64,000 bases of DNA, taken from NCBI RefSeq assembly GCF_027744825.2, contig NC_071347.1, positions 20,532,001 through 20,596,000 of the forward strand, written 5' to 3'. The notes beneath the pieces are model-generated. The model was not told the DNA's origin. It saw nothing but the letters and a program-made list of their open reading frames with translations, and did not search any database. This DNA is from Synchiropus splendidus (lineage: Eukaryota > Chordata > Actinopteri > Syngnathiformes > Callionymidae). The position numbers were made by a program, and so were the translations under genes. Numbering within the stretch: the first letter of the stretch is position 1; each line of letters starts with the position of its first letter. Shown here in pieces: positions 11,666-24,300 of this stretch.

Positions 11666-14600
11666 GCACTCGCCAAAACTCTGGCGTCTCTGGTAACTGG
11701 AGTGCAGCGCTGGGCTGTGACAGAAATAAACACGTGATTACACTCCTGCCGCTGCTCAGTCTGTGCGCTTCACACACACACACACACACGCACACACACT
11801 CTCTCCTGTGGCACCTCGGGTCGCTTCCATCACTTTCCAAAGTAGTTGCGTGGACATGTCGGGGCTGCTGTGTGGAACCAAGAGGAAGAAACAAGGTAAC
11901 CTGAATTGAGGAAGTCTGGTGCTGACATGGGGAAGAATATTCTGCTAATCTGCATTTCAGATGGATTACAGTGTGTTTGTGGATGTAGAAGCTCTGTGTT
12001 TGTGTGTGTGGTGCATCTGGGAGATTAAAAGTGCCTGCTGACGCTCCAGTAAATCATGGCGCATTGATTATTGAATGCAGCAGCAGAACGGTCATATATC
12101 ACAGACAGCTTTCTGAAATTCACATTTATTCTGTCTTAAAATGCGCTAGTTTGAATCAGTTCCGGTCATGAGAACCAGCCATTGTCAGTATAGGAGTGTG
12201 AGGCATGTGGTAGAGATCAAGATACGTAGTTATATTAAGAAGTCAGTTACAAACCTTGTGGACAAAGTGGCAACAGTAGAAGATGTTCTCTGTCAAAACA
12301 CTGCCATGGTCATTCAGAGCAAAGAGAAACAGCTTCTGAAACTCAAGTGTAAACGCTTAACTGTCTCAGCTCCCTCTGGTCAGAGCTCCAGGTCGACTCT
12401 TGAGCTTGTGTCCAGATCAGTGCTCGGAGACGGGAAACGCTTATGTTCAAAGGCTGCTAGTTGCTCTGTGACCATTAAAGTTCATGAGATTAGGAGTGAG
12501 ATTGTAATCCCGCAGAGATGCTGGCTTCCTGAGTCGCTTTCCTCCTCCAGCTTTGAAAGGTCTGGGCCTCAAGATAAGAGCTGACGGTGGCCTTATGTGA
12601 TCTGAACTAGTGCTGTCGACAGACCAAAATTATAACCTCAATTTATCGCTCTAAAGCTGAGTTAACTCACGATTAATGCCTGATGAATGTATCTAATTGT
12701 GTTTTAACGGAAGCTGTTCTCAATACCGGAGTGGAGATTGGGAACAGATACAAACGTCTGATTAAATTGCCATTAATTGTGAGTTAACTCAGCTCCAGTG
12801 CGATAAACTGAGATCAGAAATTGTAATCAGTTGACAGCCCCAAGTCGAACACATTTTGAAGAGTCATGAAAATGATGCTCGCACAACTGTATCTCACTGT
12901 GTGTGTGTGCAGTGAGCGATCTCCACGAGGAGGGCAAGAATGCCATCAACGCGCCCATGCTACCTTCAGGGACCGAGATCCATCCTGAGGACACTCTCAT
13001 GGGTACACACACACACTCTCACCGGCATTTGCAGCACCATGATGTGCTTGCTGGCTCACATCTGCACCCACACACCACTTGAAAGTGTACACATTATTTC
13101 AGGCACATGTAGACACTCAATGGGTGCATCCTCATTTTCAGTGAAACACAACAAGTAAACCGTCACACATCTCACATGCAGACAGACCAGCGCACTCACA
13201 CCATCCCGTGCACACACAAACGTGTTCACTAATGCATGTAGTGACAGAGCCGTTCATCTCTTTGCCAGAGGAGAACGCTGAGAGGATCATGTTGGACCCG
13301 ACGTCACGGGAGAATCCTAAATTTAAAGATCTGCTGAAGGTCAGTTTTCCTCCCTGATCAAAGTGGTAGTGACACCTAGTGGTGTAATTTAGACACGAGT
13401 GTGAGAAGCTACTGTGCTGTCTTGCTCAGGTTCTGATCGACTGGATCAACAGTGAGCTGGAGGAGGACCGGATCATCGTGAAAGACCTGGAGGAGGACTG
13501 CTATGATGGTCAGGTGCTGCAGAAGCTCTTTGGTGAGGAAGTGTGTTGTCGAGCTGCTATCGAAAGCTTAGCCGCAGCTTTGAAAGGGTTTTAATTTCAG
13601 AAAATCTAGCTCTGCTTGTCCTTCCTTGCAAAATATGTCTTGGCTGACACAGATGACAGATTTTCTCCAGGAAACATCGAGGCTGCGAGTTGCTTCACTT
13701 GCTCTCAGTCTGGTCTTCATGATGTGCCAAATATGTCATCTGTGAGCTGTAAACTGTGAAAATAAAGTTTAAAAAATGCATCTTTTTGTATTTTCTCTGA
13801 CAGAAAAGTTGTCTGGCAGGAAGCTGAACGTCGCCGAGGTGACGCAGTCTGAGATCGGACAGAAACAGAAGCTTCAGACCGTCCTGGAAGCCGTGAACGA
13901 AATCCTGCGTCCGCATGGTTGGTCCATCCAGTGGAACGTGGACTGTGAGTGACCCTGTCTGCTTCTACCTGAGCACATCTGAGACAGTGTGGACACTTTC
14001 ATGCCTCCTCCATCTGTCCCCTTCTCATGTCGTGCTCCCTGCTGCACTCTGATTTCCTCCCACAGTCCAAAAACACAGTGGTCAATTGTCAACTTTTAAC
14101 TGTCCATAGGTGTGTATGTGTGTGAGTGGCTGTCTGTCTATACGTGCCTTGTAAGGGAGTGCAGGCCTGTCCAGGGTGTCCCCAGCCTCTCACCCTAGGT
14201 AGCTGGGATAGAACCCCCCCAGCTCCATGTGCGGCCATAAAGGAAACATATGCACAATCATTGTGTTTTGCAGCAATTCATTCTAAGAACCTGGTTGCCA
14301 TCGTCTACCTGCTGGTGGCGCTGGCGATGCACTTCCAGGCTCCCATCCGTCTGCCGGAGCATGTGTCAGTGAAGGTGGTGGTGGTCAAGGTGGGCACTGT
14401 CCTCGTGAAAAGAAAACTAGGATTAATGCCTTTAAATTACTCATGTTTAGCCAAAATACAGTTGTGTAATCATGTCAAGTAAATCTGCTGACTCTGACTC
14501 TGACTCTGTTGTCCACGTGCCCAGAAGCGAGAGGGGATTCTTCAGACGGCGCTGGTGACCAAAGAGCTGACCAGCACCACGGAGTACGGCCCTTCTCTCT

Positions 14601-16018
14601 CCGTCTAGGTTTGAAGGCCCACAAACTAACTCACACCCTCTTGTTGCCTTCCAGGATGATGTTGGGGCGCTTCGGTAAGTCTGAGCCTTTCATTGATGGA
14701 GGGACGGAGAGAGAGGTGGACGTGTGGATGGAGAGATAGAGGAATGGCGTGACACTGATGACATCACAAACGTGTGCCGCAGAGCGCGACGCCTTCGACA
14801 CGCTGATGGACCACGCTCCCGACAAGCTCAACGTGGTGAAAACGGTCAGACCCCCCAACACTGGTCACGTGACCGATAACACCCGAGTCACATGATGTTG
14901 CTTGCAGTCGCTGATCACCTTCGTGAACAAACACCTGAACAAGCTGAACCTGGAGGTGACGGAGCTGGAGACGCAGGTGAGCGCTCATGTGACTGCGAGG
15001 ACATCTGGAGTGTTGAACATTCCACGTGTGCTCGCGCTCAGTTCGCTGACGGCGTCTACCTGATCCTGCTGATGGGCCTGTTGGAGGACTACTTCGTGCC
15101 GCTCTTCAGCTTCTACCTGACCCCTGAGACCTTCGAGCAGAAGGTCAGTTCGGACCCACCACCTTTCACCCCCCCAGGAAGCCAGCTGAGAGCGAGTCTG
15201 TGTTTCAGGTCCACAATGTGTCGTTCGCCTTCGAGCTGATGCAGGACGCAGGTCTGAAGAAGCCGAAAGCCCGAGCTGAAGGTGATCCCGCACTCACGCG
15301 CCCCTCAGGGCCAGTCTGTCGACTGTCCAGTAGGTGGAGACATAGTCCAGCTTGTATTCAAGAACTAGACGCTCCTCAACTTGAAGAGGCCCAACTATTT
15401 TTTACTCTAAACACAAAATTACTACCAAAATATTGTATTTAATATTTTCAGCAGTAGCCAGGTAAAATAATATTAGTGCCTTATTAATATTCGTACGTTT
15501 TAGAGTTGAAAAAATATCAAGTCAAACTAGCAAACCTTGTCATTTTCCTACAACTGTAGTAGCACCTGAACACATCATCCTTGACTTGATGGGTAATACA
15601 TCAAGTCTCCGGCCTCCGATTCATGTAGATCATGTCAATCATCTGAAGGAGCTGGAATTATATCGTCATGAACCCATTGATCACGACTCTTCAGCGGAAG
15701 ATAAATCACATGCTTCTTTCCTTCTCAAGTCTCATTTGCCTAAACCCTCTCCATTAAGAGCTGGAGCAGCCGTCGGGCGGCGACCAAGGCGCAGCCTCAT
15801 TTGCATAATTTCAGAGCAGCACCTTCATTTTCTGCTCCGACTAATTCCCCCTTAAAAACCCCTCAATTAGAACGAGCAGGTGAGCGCTTCGCTTCGGGAC
15901 CTTTTAATCATCGTTTTTTTTTTCTTTTTTTCTCGCCGTAGACGTCGTCAACCTGAACCTCAAGTCCACCCTCCGAGTCCTCTACAACCTGTTCACCAAC
16001 TATAAGAACTCAGAGTGA
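6629..16018 (+). CDS. parvb: Beta-parvin, 13 coding exons, complete
   Basis: Focal-adhesion adaptor that binds integrin-linked kinase and actin in the ILK-PINCH-parvin complex (family knowledge). Exons: 6629-6737, 12913-13002, 13269-13339, 13430-13532, 13804-13944, 14274-14389, 14525-14583, 14655-14674, 14783-14844, 14908-14976, 15042-15143, 15209-15281, 15942-16018. They sum to 1092 nt, 363 aa plus stop; human PARVB is 364 aa. All phases match. The N-terminus has the beta-parvin signature KMKKDESFLGKLGGTL followed by a basic patch. CH1 lies at about residues 87-194 (VLIDWIN, NVAEVTQSEIGQKQKLQTVL, HSKNLVAIVYLLVALAMHFQ) and CH2 at about 254-361 (SLITFVNKHLNKLNLEVTEL, FADGVYLILLMGLLEDYFVP, LKSTLRVLYNLFTNYKNSE). 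Exon 8 is a 20-nt microexon. The first intron is 6.2 kb and contains a second potential first exon. A tandem paralogue follows on the same strand. Confidence 0.97.
7264..7330 (+). repeat. (TG)n microsatellite
   Basis: Nearly pure TG repeat with one GCGCG interruption, in parvb intron 1. Confidence 0.95.
11595..11668 (+). repeat. (CT)n/(CA)n microsatellite upstream of the alternative parvb exon
   Basis: About 60 bp of CT repeat with one CCCA break, running into CACACACACACG. It lies about 190-260 bp before the start codon of the alternative exon, so it may be part of its promoter or 5' UTR. A second CA tract is at 11771-11799. Confidence 0.9.
11856..11895 (+). CDS. parvb: Alternative first coding exon of parvb
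   Basis: A start codon opens a 13-codon frame, MSGLLCGTKRKKQ, ending in a phase-1 donor (AAG|GTAACC). Phase 1 is exactly what parvb exon 2 at 12913 needs, so the product would read ..KKQ-VSDLHEEGKN and be 340 aa. Like the main first exon it encodes a short basic stretch just before exon 2. The 270 bp upstream contain CT and CA repeats and no acceptor is needed, which fits a separate promoter. This exon is inferred from sequence only; no transcript was seen. Confidence 0.65.
12612..12842. mobile_element. MITE-like element (GCTGTC ends, GAGTTAACTC core)
   Basis: Ends are near-inverted repeats: GTGCTGTCGACAG on the left and the reverse complement GGGCTGTCAACTG on the right. Inside, GAGTTAACTCA occurs twice in opposite context. 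Related ATTAATCGCGAGTTAACT sequences occur at 26405-26585, 29125-29178 and 38735-38955. There is no coding capacity and no clear target duplication. Confidence 0.55.
14041..14222 (+). repeat. Teleost interspersed repeat fragment in parvb intron 5
   Basis: Contains the order TTTCCTCCCACAGTCCAAAAACA .. GGTCAATTGTC .. GTGTGAGTGGCTGTCTGTCT .. CTGTCCAGGGTGTCCCCAGCCTC .. AGCTGGGATAGA (listed as separate pieces). This arrangement is common across teleost genomes. Decayed relatives in this window are at 40020-40125 (minus strand) and 54346-54560. Confidence 0.6.
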
Positions 16019-16271
16019 ACGTCGCGCGAGGGCTCGAGTCCGTCGCTTTATTTATCTCGCTGGAGCTTTTCAAAGGTCTGTGTTCATCATTTCATCGTCG
16101 CCGTGACGACGCAACTCTGGTCAGATGTGCTGCTTCACGCTAATGTGCAATTTTTACCTTTATCTGCCGCCATGTTATGGTTTTTTTTTTTAAATATTTT
16201 TTTATGAAAGAGTGATGGAGGTCAAATCTACTTTTATGATGATCAGTCTGTTGTCATGACCAACTGAAGGA

Positions 16272-16277
16272 ATTAAA
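16272..16277 (+). terminator. Possible parvb polyadenylation signal (ATTAAA)
   Basis: The ATTAAA variant lies about 250 bp after the parvb stop, in a T-rich 3' UTR-like stretch. I did not find a canonical AATAAA nearer to the stop. Confidence 0.4.
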
Positions 16278-16389
16278 TTCAACGCTGGAGAACCTGTTCA
16301 GTGACTGGCTGAAGTTTTTTTTACCGCAGTACTGTTAATAACCAACTGAGTACATTTCTAACGTTTTTGAGCCAAGTATATGCATTTGT

Positions 16390-16450
16390 AGCTTCTGCAG
16401 GCCACATGTGGCCACATTTGGCCCCCGGACCTGGGGTTTGACACATATAG
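16390..16450. mobile_element. Fragment of a hAT-type terminal sequence
   Basis: Holds GGCCACATTTGGCCCCCGG followed by CCTGGGGTTTGACACA, a pattern found at ends of hAT MITEs in vertebrates. Only one end is visible, directly downstream of parvb. Confidence 0.4.
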
Positions 16451-17882
16451 CAACTGAATTTTACGGTTTAAAGATAAGCTTTTTGACGTCAGTAACCAAA
16501 AAATGCTGAAATCTGACATGAACGCCGACCTAAAAATGAACATTAATTTCCATAGTTAGTGTTGACTTTAAAGTTTAGTTCCGAGTCTCTTTACATCTCT
16601 TTGTTGCCATGGTAACCCTCCCTCCTGCCACGGGTGAGACCTCCTGAATGTCACGCCGCACTCGCTCCCCAACAATCAGCCGCCCAGAAGCCCCCCAACT
16701 CTGATTGTTCCTGCAAATGTCAGCGGCGACAGAAGCTCCCGCCCTCACCAGACACCAGGAAGCTGCCGCTGCTGCCAAGAGGAAGTGATGCTGCCGCTGC
16801 TTCTCCCCCGCTTGAACTGACTGTTGATTCTGAAGAGACCAACAGGCAGGTAAGAGCCACTTCCTGGTCGTACTGATCCTCTGTGACCCAAAGCTTAACC
16901 CTTGAATGCCCCTTGGTTTCAGTGCAGAGCAATATCGAAGCCTTTCATGTCACTTCCTGGTTATATTGCTCTCCAACCTCAGGAAATGTCTCCCCTCCTG
17001 ACTTTTCTCCAGATGATATATATATTCTTAAAATCATTTTTATGTCATTTCCTGTCCATTATAATTTGCATGAATATTTTACCTTTGCTCATCACTTCCT
17101 ATTAATATGTGACCATAGAATAACCATCCTGATGAAACATATGACAATATTTAACCCCTTCCTGCTGATAAATCCTAATTCAGACGAGATATATGTCGGC
17201 TGTTAACAGTTCTACACCCTCTCTCTTCTCAGAGTTGACAGTATTTAGAGCTGGTGCGTCACTTCCTGTGTTTGTGCAGCAATATTTTGCTCTTTTCACG
17301 TGACTCTGCTCTGATATTTGTTCTGATCGTTGTTCTTTCAGAGCAGTAGTTAATCATTTCTGCTCATTTAATGATAACATTTACAGGATTTCATTTCAGA
17401 CTGCTGGCTCATGTTGGTCTGTCTGTGTGTGACGACATTAACTCCATTCACACCACTTTCGGTTGTTTTCTGGCGGCTTTCACTTCATTTCCTGCTCAAA
17501 TTAAGTCTCAATATCACTGAAATTTCACGCCACTTATTTGGCAGTTTTTCATGTTGTTATTTATTACATGTCTGGGAATCTGTTGTTTCTCAAATATTTT
17601 CTATGATCATTTATGTGTCAATATTTAACCCTTTCACTCCACCTCCTGCCCAAATTCTCCTTGTCACTGAGGTCCCTGCTCCTATTGATGATGAATGTAA
17701 CAGTGTTTCACACTTTCCTGCCTGAAAGCCGGTTTATTTTTTTTAAAAACGTCATTCAAATGAACGTGGAGAGTTTCCCGAGTGCTGAGTGAGCTGCCGT
17801 CTTTCTGCCAGAAGGTAGGAGGCAGCACTGTTATCTTGACTGTCTCTCTGGTGATGGACAGAGCAGAGCATCAGACGGAGAC

Positions 17883-20800
17883 ATGGAGGGGGACCTGGCT
17901 GTGGGCAGGAAAGAAGACCCGGACGTCCATTTGTTCCCAGGTGAGACTGCAGCAACGCTCCGGACGCAGCGTCGAAATACAGTCAATAATCCTATCCGAT
18001 AATCCTGCTGAGTCGGGACCGCTGTTGGGGGACACTGAGGCATGATGCCATCCATCACCTCTTCACGGTATCGTCTTAAATAGCTGCATTCTTTGCTCCA
18101 CATTTGTGAATCCAAGTTGTAGATCAGAGCGGTGAGATTTACATCAACTGGGAGGAGGCCCCGGGGCAGACCTGCTGGAGAGGTTCTGTATCTGACTGGA
18201 CCCATCTGTCCTGCAGGTGAGAGGAGGAAGATCATCCAGCCCACGTCACTGAGAGACCCCAAACTGGAGAAGCTGAAGGAGGTGAGTGGGAACATGAATG
18301 ACATCTGCTGCAGCCACGCGAGGGGCGGGGCCTGTGAGATTTGAATCACCATCATTAGCAGCCTTCACTGGACCTTGTCGAAGGTGATCCAACGATCCAC
18401 ACTGGAGCTCAGAGAGCAGACCAGAATTGGACTGAGTTTGGACTGTTAAAATGCATGTAAACAGCTCAGTCAGCTTAGCTTAGACCAGGCCTTCTCAAAC
18501 GGTGGGGCGGGCCCCGCTGGGGGGTGCAGAAATTTGATAAAACTGGATGTGCATTGCACATGCTGATTCTCCTCCGTGACGTCTGGTTACGTCGGGATTG
18601 AGAACTGGGCCACGGGTGTGTGACGCTGTGACGAATGGTGTCTGCAGGTGCTGCTGGATTGGATCAATAGCAGCCTGAAAGTGGAGCACATCGTGGTCCA
18701 GAGTCTGGAGGAGGATCTGTACGACGGCCTGGTGCTCCATCACCTGCTGGGTGAGCAGACACACACTTTCACTCACATTTATCAAAGACATTTATCCAAT
18801 CAAATGAGACAGATTGTTACTGAATACATGTATTAATTCTATTCATTATGGCATCAAATGCATTACAATAACTAAATAATAACAATAATATTAATAATAA
18901 CAAAACTGTTATATTAATTATGTTAATATATTAATAATGTAATTAATGATTTACAATGATTTATAATTAGTTATATTAATCATCATCATCACAAAACAGA
19001 TGACAAAACATATTGATGATCTTTATTTTGTCATATCAAATATATTTGCTAATTAAAATAAAAACACATTGAAATACTAAAAATAAAAACTACAATTCTA
19101 TATTTGAAGAATTTACAATTATTCAAATGACAGAATGATTTTGCTTGAATGTTTTAGAATAAATACAGTAATAGTAATATATTTTTTTAACTTAAATTAC
19201 TATTTATTATTTTATTATTTTATCATATTATGTATTATGTTCCTGCGCTGAGCATATGAAGATAATAACCGTGTCAATAGTTTTTACGTAGCTAGATGTC
19301 CAATAAAAGTCTTGTACCTCATACTGAGTCTCAGCGGACGGGAGGTTCATTCATAATGCAAAGAGAGTTTAACATGACACGAGTGTGATGCTTCATATTC
19401 ACGGCGGTGCTTTACCCCCCTGGTCAGCCAGGTTGGCTGGTGTTCGCTTGCCTCTGGAGGAAATCGCTCTGAGCCGTTCGGCCCAGATCCACAAGCTGGA
19501 GCAGATCCTGCGGGAGCTGGAGCCGACCCTGGGCCTGCGGGAGGACGAGCCCGTCCGCTGGAGCGTGGAGCGTGAGTGGTCCCGCCGCCGCCGCCGCCGC
19601 TTCTCCTCGCCTGCTGCTCGGTCATTAGTCCAGACCCAGGGATGTCGCCTGAACTCTGGGCCTCGGCAGTTACCATGGCAACTGTCAACAGGATGGAGAT
19701 TTCCAGACTAAATTAAGTTCAGCCCTGTTTCGTTATGTTTCACGCAGAAACACACTGATCTGAACCTCCAGGACACAGAAACCAGCCAGTGAGGAGGGGA
19801 AAAAATATGTCCAAAAAGTGGACAAAAAATCCTGTATTTGAAAACATTATATTTCTAATTTGTGAAATATGTAGATATATTAATACGAACAGGTGAAAAT
19901 GTAGGATAAAAGTTGATATTAAAGAATAGCAAGTATTAAACAAATGATTTATTAATGAAAAATTTAGAATGAATCGATAGAAAGATATGAAAATCATTGA
20001 AAAGTATATCTTAAATGATTATGAATAATAAGATGCTGAAACAGCATCTTTTAAAGGATTTTTAAATAAAATAAAAATAAAAATAAATGGGGGACATTCA
20101 GTACAAAAGAAAAAAGATCCTGTGAGAAGAAGGTTCTGGGGGAAATGAGGGTTAGTTTGACTGAGCTGGACCTCCAGCAGGTTCTGACCTGTGCCGGCAG
20201 CCGCTGACCTGCAGCTCAGGATCAGCTCTCCTCCTCATTATGGCGCTGAAGCTGCAGGTCTCAGCTCAGCGGGTGTCCGGTCGACTGTGAAGTCCTCCGC
20301 TGACCTCGCTGACCGCAGCTGTGGGAGGAGCTTCACAAGGAAACATGTTCTGTCAGTCATCCACCAGAAGGACCTGCTGGCCACCCTCCATCTGCTGGTT
20401 GCCATGGCAACCCGCTTCCAGCCCGAGCTGCCGCTGCCGGCCGACGTGCAGGTGGAAGTTCTGGAGCTGCAGGTGAGTTCCCGCGTCAGACGGGCTGCGG
20501 CCTGGCCTCTCTTCCTGACGATGGCATCACCGTCAGGTCAGCAAGAACGGCATCAGGTCGGAGGTCACGACCCAGGTCCTGACGGGGCCCAGGTGAGAGC
20601 ACTGGTTCACCCTGAAAGTCTTGATCTTCCAGGTGACTTCTTTGTTGGTCCTGCAGCTCGGACTCGCTCAGCAAGAGCCACGGTGAGTATGAGTGCTGCT
20701 CATTTCACTGTAGAGAGCGACCCGTGCTATTCTCCCGATCTGGCCACTAGGGGGCGATGCTGTTGACCGCTTACTGAAGCAGGAGGCCCACAAGGTCGAC

Positions 20801-21279
20801 CTGGTGAAGAAGGTATGACTGCAACTCTACCCTTCCAACAGCAGACGGGAAGGTGAAAGGTGTCATTCAATGAAACCTCAGCTCAAATGTCACTCCCGGC
20901 CTTGTTCCTCTCAGGCTCTCATCAACTTTGTGAACCAGGCCATGTCCCCGTTAGGCCTGCAGGTGGCAGACTTGGACAAACAGGTGCGTAGCTACCGGTC
21001 GCCTGGGAACGTCAGCAGTGAACCCGGTGTCGGTGTGTGGCAGTTTGCCGACGGTGTGATTCTGCTGCTGCTGATCGGACAGTTGGAGGGCTTCTTCCTG
21101 CCGCTCTGCCACTACAGCCTGACGCCGGTCAACCATGCTGAGATGGTGCGTCCCACTTCAGACTATTCTTCCGTTCTTCTGGAGCGTGGTCTGTATTATT
21201 GTTTTGCTGGACAAAAAAATGTCTGCAGCAAGTTAGAGAAGTAGGTTTCATTTTTATTATTGTTCACCATGTTTCATCA

Positions 21280-21350
<71 letters not shown>

Positions 21351-24300
21351 ATTTTATTACTACTACTACTAACAATAATATTTATTTATTTTATTATTTA
21401 TTTATTTTATTTTTATATTTACATTTGACTGCTTATATCATTTTTCTAGATTACATATTTACGTGTTCATGGAAATATTTGTCCAAGTTAGTCATTACTT
21501 TTTATTCACAAATGTTGCAACATTTGTGTCCTAAAACTTTAGTCGTTGTTTTTTTTTAATTAACCTTATTAAAAAATTTCCCCACATTACATTATTTGTT
21601 GTTCATTCTTATGAAACAAAAAAATTGCATTTTTCTCCATTACCAACCATATAGATTCATCATAAATCCATTTTTTAAAGATTCATTAACACACAGAGAA
21701 CTTGTGTATACAAAATGTATTTATAATATTATACATTTTAGCTGCCGGTCACTCCGTCGTGTTAGCTGGCAAGACACCATCAACTGAAGTCTCGGTGTCA
21801 CGCGGACGGTGACTCTCCTCTGTGACGTCATAACTCCTCATGAAAACAGAATCAGAAAACTTGACTAATCCTAAGGGAAACTGTGTTTGTGTGTATTCAT
21901 CCACGTTTGTCTGAGACGCTGAAAGCCTCAGTCAGGTTTGCAGACAAGCTAGTTTGTGACCTGAAATAACACTTTTCTACTTTGTTTTTATCCTCTACCT
22001 TTCAAGCTCCACAACGTGACCTTGGCCCTCGACCTCCTGAGCGACTTGGGATTACTGACCACCCCAATCGACCCTCAAGGTGACAGATGGGCGTTCATCA
22101 CCGGAACAAATGTGTCAATATACATGAGACGGCAGCTAGCACACGTGCAGTAGCAGCTCAGGAGCTTCACACACATGTTGGTATCTCTATCTTTGCAGGG
22201 ACCTCTCATGGCCATTACCCTTTCCCCAGACTCTCCCCCTAAACCTAACCCTTCAAAACACATGGCTCACCTGAACCAGGACTCTGAGCCAAACTGAAAC
22301 CCAATTATTTGGAACTCTTCACCCTCAAACTGAGGCTTAACCTTGTGGGGTCCTGCTAAATGTCCCCACAAAGCCAAATGGTCCTCACATGGAAGTGTTT
22401 TGTCAAGAATCAGTACCCAAAAAGTAGGATAAACAAGCACACACACACATGTTTGTTTTGCTGTTTTTGTGAAGACCTCTCACGGCCATGACCCTTTCCC
22501 CAGCCTCTCACCCTTAACCTAACCATCCAAAACTCATGGTTCACCTGAACCAGGACTCTGACCTTTTAGTGACGTTTAACCCTCTAAATCTAAGCAAAAT
22601 GTCCTCACAAGGAGGCGGCTTGTCAAGACTTGGTCCTCACAAGTATAGTAAACCATGCACAAACAAACACACAGTGACAATGAGAGACTGGAGGGAATGT
22701 CACACACACAGACACGGATATAATCTCAGTTGTGAACTAAACATTTACCACCCTCGCTCCCTGCAGTGGAACACACTCAGATCAGTCTCACGCACGCGTC
22801 TGCACATCAGTGGCTGACACACTCCGACACACACTCGGCTCAAGTGAAATTGAAGAGGCGGGCTGGCGCTCACACACAGCCGGGGCTAAACCTGCGTGTC
22901 TGTCGGCGGCTCCAGGGCCACGCCGGGTCCCCGTCACCCGCCTCACTGGAGCCACCACTCGCTGGTGAACCACTGGCGGCCTCTCGCCCCACACGTGAAC
23001 CCCGCTTTCCTCCCATGTCTGAGTTGCAGCAGCTGAAACTCACCTGCTGTCTGAGGGCTGGTGACATCTCCAGTCCAAATATGAGACGTTTTATCTTCTT
23101 CCTGAGTCGTGTGTTTGACTCCTTCAGAGTCCTGAGTCGGCACTTCTGTAGTGCTGTTGAGCAATCATGCTGGAAATGCTAGAAGAGCCATGTCTGCTAT
23201 GTCCCCTCGAGAAAGAAAGGATATGATAAATGAAGGATGAAATCATTGAATATGAATGAACTATCATAAATGTATTTCCTCATTTGCTGGCCTTTTTAAA
23301 TTTATACATTTGTCTATATTTATTGTGTCCACTTCACTTATTTCAGAGTTTTATATGTCATATATCCATGTTTTCATTTATTCACCTATTTACATATTTC
23401 CATATTCTGCATTTCTCCACTTTATTGGAGGAAAATATATTTGTAGATAAATTAATATATGAATATGAAATGCAATAATATAATCATTAAATAATTATGG
23501 AAATGTAAAATACATGCATATTTGAGGAAACAGATGGATAAATAATAAATATAATAAATAATAGAAATATGGTAATTCTAACAACGTGTTACCATGTGAT
23601 AATTTATTTCTGTATTTATTCATTTATTAATATTTTATTTCACCGCCTATTGAATCATTTATACATTTTTAAAAATATTTTCCTGTGTATTTTGTCCCTC
23701 ATAAATTTTTGCACGTCGTATTTGCCAAACACCTGATGTGGTATGTTGCTGCTCTGCTGAGGTCTGTCTTGGTGAAGATGTTGGCTGTGGAGTCAGGACC
23801 GCTGGTCCAACCACAGAGGGAAGTGTCGCTGACGCCACTCTCGAACTGTCCCAACAAGTGAACCGGCTCCACTCCGGTCTCCTCACCTGAGCAAGGAGGC
23901 TCAGTGGCGCCCCCTCCCTTCCTCCATGTTATTGTTGAGCAAATCTCTGACGTGATAACTGCCAACATCTCCGCGCTATTAATCCAAGTCAGAGGCCAAG
24001 CTGTAATTTAATTGACTTTCAGTGTCTTTTTAATTACCGCAGTAATTGCTGTGACGGGGTGTCGGGTCCCAGCGGGCGGGAGCTAAAACGGGAGCCAATA
24101 ATGAGGTCGCACTTGATCTTTGTCTCACGCCCAGCCTCTTGTTTGGAGGAGGAGTCAAGGCTTCACCATCCAACTGTCGGCAACATGAGCGCATGTTTGG
24201 ATTCATGACAGCTCATTTAAAAGCAAACATTGTATTTGTTTGACTAAAAACTTCTCTTCATTTCCTCAGATGCGTGTGCTTTACTGCATATATTTGAAAT

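Noticed and set aside
11416..11904. 162-codon + frame with a Ser-Leu run
   Set aside because: Driven by the CT/CA repeats. Only the short alternative parvb exon at its end is plausible, and that uses another frame.
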